Positions 24,691 through 36,835 of a stretch of DNA of 64,000 bases are shown in pieces. A model generated the notes under the pieces. It saw only the letters and a list, made by a program, of their open reading frames with translations, was not told where the DNA came from and did no database searches. Source of the DNA: Acanthosepion lycidas (Eukaryota; Mollusca; Cephalopoda; Sepiida; Sepiidae); assembly GCA_963932145.1 (NCBI GenBank), contig OZ010571.1, positions 156,411,478-156,475,477 of the forward strand, written 5' to 3'. The position numbers and the translations under genes were made by a program. The first letter of the stretch is position 1; every line of letters starts with the position of its first letter.

Positions 24691-26240
24691 CATTAGCATA
24701 AAGTGAACGAAACAGAATCAACCAGGATTGAAATCGTATCGGCTGTTTCTCTTTCGACTCCGATATCCATGACCTTTGTATTATCCACGCATCCATTTGT
24801 AGTTTTGTTTTCATATAGAATAAGAAGGATAACATGTAAAAATCATCTTATTCGAGACTATGTAGAAAATTGCATCATCCAAATTGATGGAAACTGCAAC
24901 AGCTGTTATGTGATAATCACGAAATAGGCAAAAGGGATATTTAGTAATTAATGGAAAATTAAATTATCCTTTTGACAGCATATAAGGCGTAATTTTGATG
25001 AATTCGTCGTATACGTGAATTTGAAGTCCTCCGTAGCTTAAATTTATTACCAAACGCCCAAAACCATCGGCTATAATTATATCCCAAACGATCACTTCTT
25101 CCGAATCCGACTACTTCCTAACCCGACTACGAATTTTCCTAATCCGACTACGAAACTTCCTAATCCGACTACGTAAGAACATAATTTTTTCAAATTATAT
25201 TATTATATTTTAAATTCTTTTTGTTCTGCAATTGTTTTATAATCTCATGCCTGATCCAATGACGTAGGTCAATCGAACGATGTGATTTTTTTGTTGATTC
25301 CACTTAAATAAACAAAAGACAGCTATTAAGAAAAACAATTGGACAAAGCTCTTCGCAGGATATGACCAGTGCATGTTAAAAGTGTTTTTCTTTTTTAAAT
25401 TTCATAGAGAAACGTTACACCAGGGATTTTGTTGATTTCTTGTTGATTTCCTTTCTTTATCAGACCCAAAGCTCCAACTACAACAGAAACATTTTTAGTT
25501 TTTAAGAACTAGCTTTTTTCCTGTTTCCATGTCCAGATCTTTGTAATTGCTAAGTTTTATAAAAGCCTTTTTGCAGAGATGATTTTACCACTTGGTATGC
25601 TCATGTCAATCAGTGTGCAAACTTTTTCTTTTCTGTTTTTAACAATAATGTCTGGGTGATTTGCTTTTATCATTATTATTATTAATAAGGTAGTACCGTT
25701 AAAATTTACAGGCAAAGTTTATCGGTACCAGCTGATCTACCATAGGTAAAATTTGCAACCTCACTCTTATCATTTACCAGTTGGAAACTACAAAAGGAAA
25801 TGCAACTGAAAGGAAATACTATTGTTCAATTGTAGCGGTTACTTGCTTTTTATAAAAGAATGTTTTTTTGTTTGTTTTCTCTTGCAATATTTTATTATTG
25901 TAATGTTTTATTATATGTAAGGTACATTCGCTCTTTCGATTTTTTTAAATATTTTGCATATTCAGTTGAACTGCCTTTTTGCTTTTATATTGATGTAATG
26001 GAATAACCAGTCAACCCATGAATGATTACACTATAGGTAGTAAGTACCTATAAAGTCAACTGTCTACGAGAGACTCAGGAAGAGTGAGAGCAAGCACATT
26101 CAACCTTCCAATTAGTGACACTCACTACTAGATTGACCTGTGTGTATAACTGTACCGTATTTCATATTGTACTTGTGTACAATAAACCTTTCTTCTATTA
26201 TCTACCTGGTGTTAAGTATTTTTTCCTTAGCACGGAATAT

Positions 26241-26242
<2 letters not shown>
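24691..26242. other. No gene seen; short minisatellite
   Basis: At 25098-25173 about four units of about 21 bp read CTTCCTAATCCGACTACGAA with small changes. Elsewhere the sequence is T-rich without recognisable features. Confidence 0.6.
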
Positions 26243-26296
<54 letters not shown>

Positions 26297-26320
26297 TTTA
26301 TTTATATATATATATATAAA
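26243..26320. repeat. (TA)n microsatellite
   Basis: (TA)n with one interruption TTATTTATT. Confidence 0.93.
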
Positions 26321-27068
26321 GTAATGTCCTCTTCTACAGATAAAGTGTGTTTGTAATGCCTTTCAGTGTAATGATCGTGTGCTTTAAACATTACACACTT
26401 AAATGCAGTAAAACATTATTCCTTATTATGTGCTGATGAAATGGAGGTGCGTTAGATGTGCCTGTGTGTCTTTTATGCAGACAACTACAGTATATACCCT
26501 AATGAAAAGGGAATATCCGAAGCAAAGTTGGTTCAAGAAAAATTTAAAAACATACTATGAAGTCCATAAAATATGGTGGATGAAATCTAATATGTTGTGT
26601 TTAAATCAGAAGAGATGGTACAATGAAGCTGATAAAAATCATCGGGCATACTGAACATTACTAAAATCTCACCGATTCTCAGATATATTAAAAGGTGAAA
26701 TAATCCAACATGGCTGACCGTTTTTTACATACAATCGGGTTAAACAAAAAAAAAAAAAAAAAAAAAAATAAGAACAACTGAAGAAGATATTACCGATATC
26801 CTGATGAAACAAATTTCAGTTTGGAATACACAATCCCTCTTCGAATTGTATTCCTTCATCCACTTCATGCATTCTATCCAATGAATTTCATATTAATTAT
26901 GACTTTTAATATCTTTTAAATATTCTCAGAAACTTAAATCTTCGTTTCCTCTGGTAGTTCATAACTTGTGTATGCCCAGCATCATCATCATCATCAATAA
27001 TGTCATTGCGTCTTTCGTCTTGCACTGTGTCAAGTTGAGCGCAGTTTTATTTTATTTTGTTTTATTTA
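26321..27068. other. No supported gene; poly-A run
   Basis: A poly-A run at about 26750-26769 could be an old retrotransposon tail, but no element is recognised on its 5' side. A 74-residue frame (26430-26654, +; SWFKKNLKTYYEVHKIWW) just upstream is the only candidate coding piece and I cannot place it. Confidence 0.45.
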
Positions 27069-27150
27069 TTAGGTTGGTGCAGTAAATAATGTCGTTTTCT
27101 CACATATGTTACTATGTGAGAAAACGACATTATTTTTGCACCAACCTAAT
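27069..27150. mobile_element. Mariner-type MITE, about 80 bp, copy 2
   Basis: TTAGGTTGGTGCAGTAAATA at the left end and its inverse TTTTTGCACCAACCTAA at the right end. The interior is one near-perfect hairpin (GTCGTTTTCTCACATATG, then ACTATGTGAGAAAACGAC). The central CATATGTTACTATGTGA is the same as in copy 1, so both descend from one non-autonomous founder. It is flanked by ATTTATTT direct repeats. It is better preserved than copy 1. Confidence 0.92.
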
Positions 27151-27510
27151 ATTTATTTATTTATTTATTTGCACTGTACTCTTAGTTTATTATATAGTCT
27201 TTGTTTATTGCCTCAATAATTATTCTCATCTTTCGAAAATAAATTTCGAGCAATCTCTTACTTTTGAGAAACCATATATATATATATATATATATATGGT
27301 AGTACTCGTTTGGAAAAACCTTGGATAGTTCAACTTGCAGTAGAACAAAAAAAGGAAAAATTGGAAATAAAAAAAGAAAGAGCCAAGAACATTAAAACAG
27401 GGCGAAATAATCGTCATGTGCTTAAGCTCCAAGTCCAAAGAAAAAAACCTCCAAAACGAGTAAAAATACAACGACGTAGAGTACTCAATACGCTAAGTAG
27501 AGCGATAAAC
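27151..27510. other. No gene seen; short (TA)n
   Basis: (TA)n at 27273-27298. A Lys-rich frame (27310-27513, +) and its opposite-strand shadow show no domain. Confidence 0.55.
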
Positions 27511-27607
27511 TAGAATAATCTTAAGGAACCAGGCAAACCTACCTATGTTTACCCTGAAGATCCGTTTAGATGAAACCTAGGTAGGTTTGCCTGGCTCCTT
27601 GGGATTA

Positions 27608-27612
<5 letters not shown>
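27511..27612. repeat. Hairpin with 40-bp arms
   Basis: The left arm (27511-27550: TAGAATAATCTTAAGGAACC, AGGCAAACCTACC) is the inverse of the right arm (27573-27612), with about four mismatches. The spacer is 22 bp. A (TA)n array follows directly at 27613. It could be a small foldback element or a hairpin RNA precursor; nothing decides between them. Confidence 0.85.
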
Positions 27613-27639
<27 letters not shown>

Positions 27640-27646
<7 letters not shown>

Positions 27647-27905
27647 GACTCCTCTTCTGATGAATTGATGTATAGGGATGTAACAGTACAGTTTTTTAGA
27701 ACTGAAATATCAGACTACCCAAATTTATAATTTCATTCTTGTGGTGAATGTTTGCGTAGAACCAGCTACCCTTTTCGGAAGAACAAACGTTGCATAATAC
27801 GCCATCATACGTCTCCAAATCACCCTCCTCTGATTTGAACTCGGTGTTTACCTTCCCACAGATTAGATGCCAACCATGGTTAGAGAGTACAGTTTTCCAC
27901 TGTAT
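27640..27905 (-). mobile_element. SINE family B, 3' part, reverse copy
   Basis: On the - strand CTAACCATGGTTGGCATCTA, AATCTGTGGGAAGG and CCGAGTTCAAATCAGAGGAG parallel the tail of the 39 kb SINE and the copy at 24375. It begins next to a (TA)n array at 27613-27642. Confidence 0.68.
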
Positions 27906-28024
27906 GTTTGCTGTGTATAGACAAAGGAATCAACACTGTATTGTGACTGTCAGTTTAACACTTCAGTGCGGACTTCAGACATTCGTTAATTCCTTTGCCC
28001 ACTACTGTTTATATGCTAAAAATG

Positions 28025-28027
<3 letters not shown>

Positions 28028-28076
<49 letters not shown>

Positions 28077-28137
28077 ATTGGGTACACTCTTGTCTTATAA
28101 ATATAATTATTATAAATTCTCTTCCTCCCTCTATCTC

Positions 28138-28206
<69 letters not shown>
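28028..28206. repeat. (CT)n and (TA)n microsatellites
   Basis: (CT)n at about 28028-28072 and (TA)n at about 28139-28206. The frames of 72-150 residues crossing them are microsatellite translations. Confidence 0.95.
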
Positions 28207-28209
<3 letters not shown>

Positions 28210-29027
28210 GTAGAGCTTTTACATTGTTTACTCCAAAGATAAAATTCAACTTTTATCAAGATTATCAGAAAACTAAAGAGAAAAACATTTCGCAATTTAA
28301 AGTTTATTCTGTTTTGTTTTATTATTTTTTCACTTCTATCTTCCTTATTTTTCGTCTTCGCACAGATTTTTTTTTTCTCTACGCAAATGGCCATGTTTAA
28401 AAATACGTTGTTTTTCCGTTTTTGATATTTATTTTTTTTAAATATTAATTATATCCTAATTATGTGCGTCTACGCCCGTGTGTTTGTGTCGGAAAAACCA
28501 AAGCAAAGCGAATAAGCAAAACAATAAGGAATAAAATATTTTATCAACCTACTTAAAAACTAATTACAGCCAGATGAAAAAATAAATTAATTTAAAAAGT
28601 AATTATGCAAAATACTTGTCATCGACAAATAATGTATTTTAAAAACATAGTAAATATATATATATATAAATATAACCCTGCTCTGAAAGTCCTTAAAATT
28701 CCCGCAAATGCTAAAAGATTATGGCAACCAAAAGTTGCAATCGAATTGACAAATTGAGAGAAGATCAGAAAAGTTCAAAATAAAATAATTTAAAATTGAA
28801 AGGAAAGGAAATTCACATGTAATTCAAAAGACAAATTAACTTTCAAATAAGGACATGACTGGAAAGAGGACATCTAATGAGAGAAACTGTGCCTATATTA
28901 ACGGTGGACAAGATTAATTCTAAAAGACCAACGATATGAGAAATGTAGGCCTGTGGGATTAAGAAGAGTAGAATTAGACATGAGACTGACTATGATATCA
29001 TGTAATCTATATTTATTTGTATATAAA
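28207..29027. other. No gene seen
   Basis: AT-rich sequence with T-runs and no recognisable feature. Confidence 0.6.
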
Positions 29028-29225
29028 TGGTTGGCTGCTTAGCTAATCCTAGTTGCAGACATGCAAAAGCTGGCAGAGCCAACCAGTGGTTTATACTGCA
29101 ACTCTAGTAAGCATATTTCGCTTACATTCTCTGGGAGAAAACAATCTGGTGTAATCATTAGTTGAACAAGGCCGGTACGTTCAAACCCTCGGTCACGATG
29201 ATTTGTGACATCGTGCTAACACAAA
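29028..29225 (-). mobile_element. SINE family A, 3' half, reverse copy
   Basis: On the - strand GTTAGCACGATGTCAC, CTCCCAGAGAATGTAAGCG, GTTGCAGTATAAACCACTGG and TTAGCTAAGCAGCCAAC match the body of the family-A SINE at 7493. The tRNA-like head is not visible. Confidence 0.8.
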
Positions 29226-31639
29226 CATCGACGGCTTTCGAACAGTTTCATATTGACTGGTTTTCATTCGTGATTTGGTTTGCAGACACTTTTTGATGGT
29301 ATTGCCTTCTGGAATCTTTTCCTCAAGTCGACATTATCAAAAAGGCACATCCCTTAAAATTCGGATTTCATGGTTAGATTCGAAACCGGCTTTCATGGTT
29401 GGAAGATTAACATTCTACCCATATATAATATGTGTGTACACGTGAGTGGAATTGTAACACATTCTGTCTGTTCGTCACAAACAATCGGATATACATTTAT
29501 CTAAAAATATTAAATTTGATTTACAAAGGCAATATAAATTGAAAAGGTCGTAAATTGATACACAGGTTATATTTTATGAAATTAAATATTCAGTCAAATT
29601 AAAGTAACAAATCCTAAAGTTGATTTGGGGCCATTTTCAAAATCTATCCTAAATAGTTTGGCCAAATTTCGTATGAGTGCTAGATGATCTACAATAAATC
29701 TAGAGGAGCTTGAATTGAGACAATAATAAAAAAAAAACCGTTAAATATACATGCAGAGAGAAAAATATAATTTTAAATCGATATTATATATTAATTACTA
29801 ATCATTGCTAGCAAGGTTGCCCATAATAATTATACAATTATTTTTTTCTGAATCTGTAGCCGAGAACTCAACTCCGAATAGACATTGCAATTAGTATCCT
29901 TCGGAAAGGACATGTGCAGTGTCGACTTTTTAAACGGGTGTGAAGATCAGCGATTCACCTTGATGATCGCAACAGGTGAACACGTAGCGGCTTAGCTGCG
30001 CCTGATATGTGGTTAAGCATTTATATGATTCCAGTGAGGAAATAAACAGCGTCTGTCAGACAACAGCAAACAAGAATGTAAGGTCCGCGTTTTGAACGAG
30101 AGCCTCTGTGACCATGCACAGACGGACAGACAGACAGATAGACAGATATACACAGAGGCGCGTGCGCGAAAGCACAAACTAGCCGAGGATAATCAGCAAA
30201 ATAACTGGTTAAATAAAATGCTAAAAGAGAGAGATGTGTTCTCATTAAAATGTACGATGTGTTCTCATTGGTCTGTATATCTTCTTCAGTACAAATCCTC
30301 TCAAAACACCGAAAACAAACGTAAACGTGGAATTAGTGTGTAAAAATTCTAATTTCCTTTAAAGTATTAGTAGAATGTTTTTTTTATATACAAATGAATG
30401 AAATTTCTTCGCAATTTCCGAAAGAACATCCTAAAATTCCAAATTGGCAAGAATCGGTAAGAATTTTCCTCCATAAACTCAAGTAACGACATTAAAAAGA
30501 ATCCCACTCTTAAACGATAGTCACCTATCCTATTTAAAATGGCCGCCATATTTTCTCTGCCTTAAATGCAAAATTCAGCTCGGAGTGCAATTTATGACCA
30601 GTTATAAAAATCGACACAAATGTAGATTATTGATTTTTCTTTTCGATTAGCCCCTTTTTCATCTATGCTATTTTTCTCTCGATCGTGTTTTATTTGCGTT
30701 TCGACGCGGTTTAACATATGTCTCTGGCATGTTTATTGCGTCCCCCAACATGCCTATTACAGAAAAGCTATTACTTTGACATGATCTTCGATTTTGACTA
30801 TTAAAAAGTGAAAATAAAAGACAGCTTCACTTTCGTAACGAAAATGACCATCGTGGGTATCGCTTATATATAACCAAATATCCGCCTTTCTGGTCAGTCT
30901 TGTTTATGGTATCCAGATACTGTAATTTATAGAACAGTTACCTGTTATCGTAATATTCACTGTTGACAAGCATATATTCCCTATTAACTGTGTGTCTCTT
31001 AAAGAAAAAACTCTCACCTAAATTATACGGAAAATAAAATTGAATTACTTCAATTTCACTCTACATAAAATGTACAACTATATTTTACTCGATAGTTCAG
31101 TCAATAATGAATGAAAATTTATAGTTATTATGTTACTAAAGTTAGTGAGTAAAATTATAAAGAAGAGGAAAAAAGAGTGTTATGATAACGAGCAAAGCAG
31201 TGGGGGGACTTGTGAAGTAAAGATAAAGTCAGTAGGTAATGAAAAGTTGAATGATTTCTTACGTCTACCAAATTAAAACAGCGCCAAAGCAATTAACATT
31301 TGAGTTTTCATTTTTACGTCTGCCAAATGACTGAAATTTTTATGTATGAGAACGGTGTTCGAATCCAGCTCAAAGCCAGTATTTCGAAACCCTTTGCTTA
31401 GTCATCCATGTGTTTAATTGATCTACTATATTACTAGGCTATAGTTATGTATTTCCCATCAGTGTTAAAGATAAGGTATCGTTCCCAGGTAAAAGCAAGA
31501 ATAGAGAATTCTGATTCATATGAAATGAAAATTCTCTCTTTCCACTTTACGTAACACAATTGTCCAATTATTGTTTTTCCATTTTCATTTATTTACCTTA
31601 AGATAAGCCTAATTAATATAAACAAGGATAATATGAATA
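29226..31639. other. No gene seen, about 2.4 kb
   Basis: No recognisable domain or repeat. The open frames (30021-30245 -, 30092-30343 +, 30367-30549 -) have no supporting features. Sequence near 30110-30160 has short GACAGACAGA repeats. Confidence 0.55.
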
Positions 31640-31830
31640 ATTAGTGAAGACAGAACTCGATAATTTAAGTATCTGTCTATATTTCTGAGATGAGGTATTA
31701 TGTACATTATTTACATTATTCGGACTATTGTCTTCATCTTTGTCGCCATATTTATTGCAACATTTCAGTCGTTGTACGCTCCGGCTTTCTTCAGGTGGCT
31801 GAATGTAAATAATGTCAATAATTTAAATCT
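31640..31830 (-). repeat. Hammerhead-like module, copy at 31.7 kb
   Basis: On the - strand CTGAAGA (31788-31794) is followed by AGCCG, the loop GAGCGTACAA, CGACT and GAAA (31773-31776), then TGTTGC. The stem has four of five pairs; its outer pair is A-T where the 61 kb copy has G-C. Flanks ATTATTTACATTATTC on the left and its inverse GAATGTAAATAATG on the right again place the core inside an inverted repeat. A 122-residue + frame across it (31700-32068) is not otherwise supported. Confidence 0.68.
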
Positions 31831-32087
31831 CAGTAAACTTCTGGTTAAGTCAAATAATGTAACTAAATATGGACTTCTCCCTGAATTTGTGACAAATTTA
31901 AATGAAGCGCGTTATAGAAATCAACGTCATTTGGATTTTTTTCCTGATGTCATATGTCCTCGGGTGATCATTGCTAGCCACAGATTCATTTTCTCATTAT
32001 CTATTGGGAAAGATAGTGGAGTAGTTTTCCGTTGCTTTTTCAAGTATTCTTTCTCTAAGAAGGGATAACAACGAAGGCTATAAAACT

Positions 32088-32262
32088 AGTTTAACCTGCT
32101 ATTCCATTTCTAGCAGGTGGAGAGAAAAAGATGGATTCGAGTCTTTTTCAAGTGTAATTTGTATGAAAGTGATTCTGCTACAGACTCGCCCGGAATTTGA
32201 ACTCGTTCACCGATTTTACTATCCGCCCGATAATTGTAACGCCACCTGCACATCCCCTTGAT
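32088..32262 (-). mobile_element. tRNA-derived SINE, family-B-like, reverse copy
   Basis: On the - strand GTGCAGGTGGCGTTACAATT fits box A and GAGTTCAAATTCCGG box B. The body is eroded. The head matches the copies at 18970 and 19515. Confidence 0.75.
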
Positions 32263-33599
32263 TTACGACAAATGACAAAAGGAGAAAAAGCTTAGGTAAA
32301 GGAAAGGAAAAAAAAATTGTATCATTAAAGATGTTCATGGTAGTGAAGGTTAATGATGCACCAGATGATGATGATTTTAAAGATCGTTTTCCTTATTATG
32401 ATGATGCTTTTATTTAATATAGTAGAAGCAGTAGTTGTAGTAGTCGTCTCTGTATAATGGTGAAAACGAGGGTTGTCCTTGTAGAAATAGCCAAAAAAAA
32501 AAAAAAAAAAAAAAAAGATGAAAGAACCTTCATTTTTGCTCTATTTTTTTTCCTAACGCAACAATGGTTGATCGGTGAAAAGGGTTGATAAGATGTAGAT
32601 AGGAATGTGTTGTTTTTTTTTCTTTTTTAAAAAAAGCGCGAAGAAGCAAACGCTTAAAATTCATTTGTGTAAAAGATTGAAAGATAAACACAAGAAAGAG
32701 TTGAATTTGTCGGCCGTCTTTTCCTTTGCACAAGATTGGGCATGTTTTAATTGAATTCAATCAAAACATAAAACCCAATTACGCCTAATTACATTCATCT
32801 TTTAACAATTAAACATGATTGCCTATTCTACTTCAACTCCTCCCTGGCTTTCACTACTCGAGTTCCGTTTTACTTTTGTGTGAAGACAACGTTAACTTTT
32901 AATCTATTGATTGAAAGTATAAAGCCGGAAAATGGCGTTAAAAGAAAAAAAAAGAAGCGAATGCAAGAAACTGGCAACAAACAAATGTACCTTTTGAGGT
33001 CAAGGACAAGATGCATCCCGATAAAAACCGTTAGTTTTTCTATTTACCTTATGCTTCATGTATTAGGTGCATTGCCACAATTCATTCGTCTTCCTTCACA
33101 AACTACAGACTATTCTTTTATCCTTCCATTACGCCATCGATTCATTATATTTATTTGTGACGAAGCCATTTCTGGTACAAGGTACCATGTTTAGAGTACC
33201 TTGTTAGAATGAAATTAAATCGTAATGATTTGCACAATGTGTATCCTAAATTATTAATTGCAGATTAATAATTTATATAATGTGTTTCTTAAAATATAAC
33301 ATTTTTTAAGGTTTCGCTTTGTAATTCCTTGTATAAAATCATTCATGGTTCATAGCGGTATTGGCCATCATGGACGCAGTTTTCAAGGATTTTTCTAATA
33401 ACTGTTCACTGGTGAAGAAATATGTTGCCTCATTGAAAGCCGCGTACAATGGGGAAAATATTTTTTCAGGCAAAAAATATATCAAAATTTCAAACGTGCT
33501 AGAAATGAATAAAAAATAATTAAAAAATAATTAAAAATAATTAAAAAATACTTTGGTCGGTTCTCTAAAACTTTGTTTTCATTAAGTTTGGGGCCTTTT
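32263..33599. other. No gene seen; poly-A run
   Basis: A poly-A run lies at about 32493-32516. A 104-residue + frame at 32880-33194 shows no domain. Confidence 0.55.
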
Positions 33600-34030
33600 T
33601 TTATAATGCCATGCTGTTTTTTCGGCAAATTGTTGAATATACCTAGACTTGAGGCAACAGAAATGTGATTCTACAGAAGGATGCTGAGGATAGAATGGAC
33701 CAAATATGTTAGCAACGACGAAATTTAAGAGTAAATGTAAGCAAAAAGGAAATTTATACTTAACACCAGAACGAAACAATTGAAATTTCTGGTGTAAATA
33801 ATGAAAAAAGAGGGCTTGGAAAATCTGATACTCACAGGACTGATTGAAGGCAAGATGGATAGAGGAAAACAATGCATAACATACTTAGGGAGTAAATGGA
33901 TGGCGGGACAAGGTTTCAGTGAAATAGCAAAAAGATAAATTTATCAAGAGCTACGAATGACAAAAAATTATGGAGAGCCATGATCCCCTACGTCTTGAAG
34001 AAACACGGCACATAAAGAGATAAATTTATA
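33600..34030 (+). mobile_element. LINE-A 3' fragment, best-preserved tail
   Basis: From about 33648 a single + frame reads LEATEM, a stop, FYRRMLRIEWTKYVSNDEI, then KQLKFLV, IMKKEGLENLILTGLIEGK, MDRGKQCITYL, WMAGQGFSEIAKR and LRMTKNYGEP. This is the tail after the reverse transcriptase of an invertebrate LINE, in the same order as the copies at 3263 and 63010. Several in-frame stops show it is dead, but no frame shift is needed, so it is younger than the 3.4 kb copy. The reverse transcriptase core upstream is missing. Confidence 0.85.
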
Positions 34031-35374
34031 ACATCAGGGTAGACTGGATTCTCTTGCCGTGGTGGTAATGGCGGAAATGAACCAATCTAGATTCAAAACC
34101 ATTCTAAACAGGCGATCTTTCTCTAGACACAACTACTGCTACAAATGCATTACACGTGGGAAACCCAACGCCCCTGAATGCACATGCTCTTTATGCTAAG
34201 TTACATTAGTTTTCATACACTAGCATTTTAATTAAGATATTGGCACCGGAGTTAGCATATTGGTTTCTTTGGTAAGAAACTATTTTCGTTTCATTTAAGT
34301 GACTCAGGAATGATGCAACGCGCGTCTTACTGATTCATTTATTGATAGTGTGTGACTGTAGTGTTATCGGCTACAAACCTGACTCTCTTATTCCCATTCT
34401 TATATATCAAATGTTCCTCTATGAATCTTCCTCTCATCATCCCAGTCTTTTAGCAAATCAACATTTTCTTCTTAGTTGAAATCTCTGTCGTTTTATAGCG
34501 AAAGTAAAGTCTTTTCATTTGAAACAACAACGTTTTAGGCAAGAGAACTCGTGATCCAAAACATTTCCATTTCAACAGCAGATCAAAGGCCCATTTCACG
34601 TGTTTATACAATCAGCGTGTTCCATTCCGTCTCAACTTCTTAAGAATAAGAATGCGTCTTGAATGCTCGACTGCTGCTAATTATATTCACTGATTGTAGT
34701 TCAAAGAGTGCAGTTCAAAATTAAAAGGTCTTTCATTATTGCACTTTCCTACGACGTTGTTTATTCAGCCGAAAGCATTACAAAGATTAAAAGCGGAATC
34801 GGAAATAGCATTGAATAACAAACTTGTGGACGTTTCCATGGCAACTAGTAAAACAAAGAAAGAAAGAAAGATCGCGATTTTCAAAGGAAGTCTTTCTGAT
34901 TTGATCCACCTTCTCTCTATTCCCCAACTCCAATTGTGTGCAAAACGAAGTTAAGTTATGTGAATATAAAATAAATATCAGCATTAAAAATGCTGTATCA
35001 AATCGTAGCACACGTTGTGTGACTCAAATTCGATCAAGTTTTTTTGTTTGTATGACAGGATAGTTTGACAAGAGAGGTTCTGCAATTATTTCCTGGATAA
35101 CTATTTGATTTTCTTTAAAAGGGACAAGTGATGGAAATAAGGAGTTCGAAATGTCTGTGCCCGTGTACGGATCAAGCGCATGCGTAGTTGGCATGCTATG
35201 AATAAATCATGTAGAGAAATAGATATCTACGGAAAATATAGACAAGAAAGATTGAAAAAGTGTGTCGACAAGAAAGTAAGGCGACATTGCAAAATGTCGG
35301 ATGTTAGAAAAGAATAGGGTAGAGCGAATAAAGGGAAAATAATTCAGAATTAAAAAGAAAGGAAGGAAAATATC
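34031..35374. other. No gene seen
   Basis: No recognisable feature apart from overlapping short frames on both strands at 34739-35011 without domains. Confidence 0.55.
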
Positions 35375-35384
35375 TATCTATCTA

Positions 35385-35448
<64 letters not shown>
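35375..35448. repeat. (CTAT)n(TA)n microsatellite
   Basis: A few CTAT units lead into about 34 TA units. Confidence 0.95.
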
Positions 35449-35452
<4 letters not shown>

Positions 35453-35724
35453 GACATTTTTGTTTATACATTCCTTTTATAAATCTGTGGGAGGACGAAT
35501 ATTTTCTGTGACAATTTCTCGGACATTCAGGCCGGTAAATGTTATTAATACTGTTTATTATAAACAGAGAATTTACTTAAATATTTGTACCTATAAAAAA
35601 GAATGTATAACCATAAAAATGTCTTGAAATAATAGGCGGACTTTCTCCATTTCCATGTGTATGTATATTTCTAAAGAAATATACATACACATACACATAC
35701 ATTCGTTAATTGCTGGCCACTTGT

Positions 35725-35961
35725 ATTCTACGATACCAGTCTATAAGGGCGGCTACATAAGACCTATTGCAGACGCCTGCTCAGGCGCATCTGTGTTTAT
35801 CCAACACCACAGAGCCTACCTGTGGTTTATACAGCAACTATGCTGAGTAGACCTTGGTTACAGTTTCAGAGAAAAAGCGTGTTTTCTACCGTCCATCAAC
35901 AATCTGAACAAAGCCAGCACTCTCAAACACTTGATCAGGATGTCTTATGACTTCGTGCTAG

Positions 35962-35962
<1 letters not shown>
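35725..35962 (-). mobile_element. SINE family A, 3' part, reverse copy
   Basis: On the - strand GCTAGCACGAAGTCATAAG, TTGTTCAGATTGTTGATGG, GTTGCTGTATAAACCACAGG and TGGATAAACACAG match the body of the SINE at 7493. Its distal edge (GCTAGC) abuts a (TA)n array. Confidence 0.8.
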
Positions 35963-36046
<84 letters not shown>

Positions 36047-36082
36047 CGCGTGTGCGTGTGTGTGTGTGCGTGTGCGTGTGTG
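35963..36082. repeat. (TA)n(GT)n microsatellite
   Basis: (TA)n followed by (GT)n with GTGCGTGT variants. It lies between SINE A and repeat R. Confidence 0.95.
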
Positions 36083-36640
36083 CCTGTTTAATTAAAGACA
36101 ACAGTCAAGGCACTGCGATCAAGGTTTTTATTTAATTTTTCTTGTGTTCGAACAAATGTTTTCTTTTCTAGACATAGTATGGTGTAGAGACTGGCTAAAC
36201 ACACACACCCAAGCATAGCAGACTCCATCCGAAATATCCTAATAGAAAATACAAGCATAATAACTTCATCCAAACGTTAGAAAAAGATTTGAAATAATGG
36301 AAGCCTTATAAAAAAGAAAGAAAATGCCAACGCCCAATAATATTAACTATAAACACAGCCACAATGTCCTGACTGTGTTTGGAAAGTAAAACATTCCTAT
36401 AACTCTAGATACATACACGCAACCTATTCACCCAGCTAAAAGTAATAATAAAATCATCCTTGATAATGGCTAAAAGTATAGCCGAAAGTGCTCGGGATTA
36501 TAGAACATTTGGACAGTTTCTACACGCTGTGTCCAGAAAAAAATCTTGTTCGAACACAAGAAAAATTAAATAAAAAGCTTAATCGAAGTATCTTGTCAGT
36601 CGACTTTAATGAAGCATGCATAAAAGACTGATTGCTGCCT
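36083..36640. mobile_element. Foldback formed by two inverted copies of repeat R
   Basis: The left arm (36083-36205, +) and right arm (36500-36625, -) both read CATTAAAG/AATTAAAG, TTTTTATTTAATTTTTCTTG, TGTTCGAACAA and TCTGGACACAG or TCTAGACATAG. The spacer of about 300 bp contains TTGATAATGGCTAAAAG followed by TATAGCCGAAAG (36460-36487, +), as in copy 1. Terminal repeats in inverted orientation are known for Penelope-like elements; that assignment is inference. No coding part is seen. Confidence 0.7.
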
Positions 36641-36646
36641 AAATAC

Positions 36647-36649
<3 letters not shown>

Positions 36650-36708
<59 letters not shown>
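36650..36708. repeat. (TA)n microsatellite
   Basis: About 29 TA units next to the outer end of the repeat R foldback. Confidence 0.95.
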
Positions 36709-36711
<3 letters not shown>

Positions 36712-36835
36712 GAAATGGATTAATTCCGACAATCATTTTAATATACTTTCTGTTTATATTTTATACATATAGTTTCTTTAAGTAAATGGTCTGTTTTAAT
36801 AACATTTATTGGCCTGACTGTTGGATAAATTTCGT

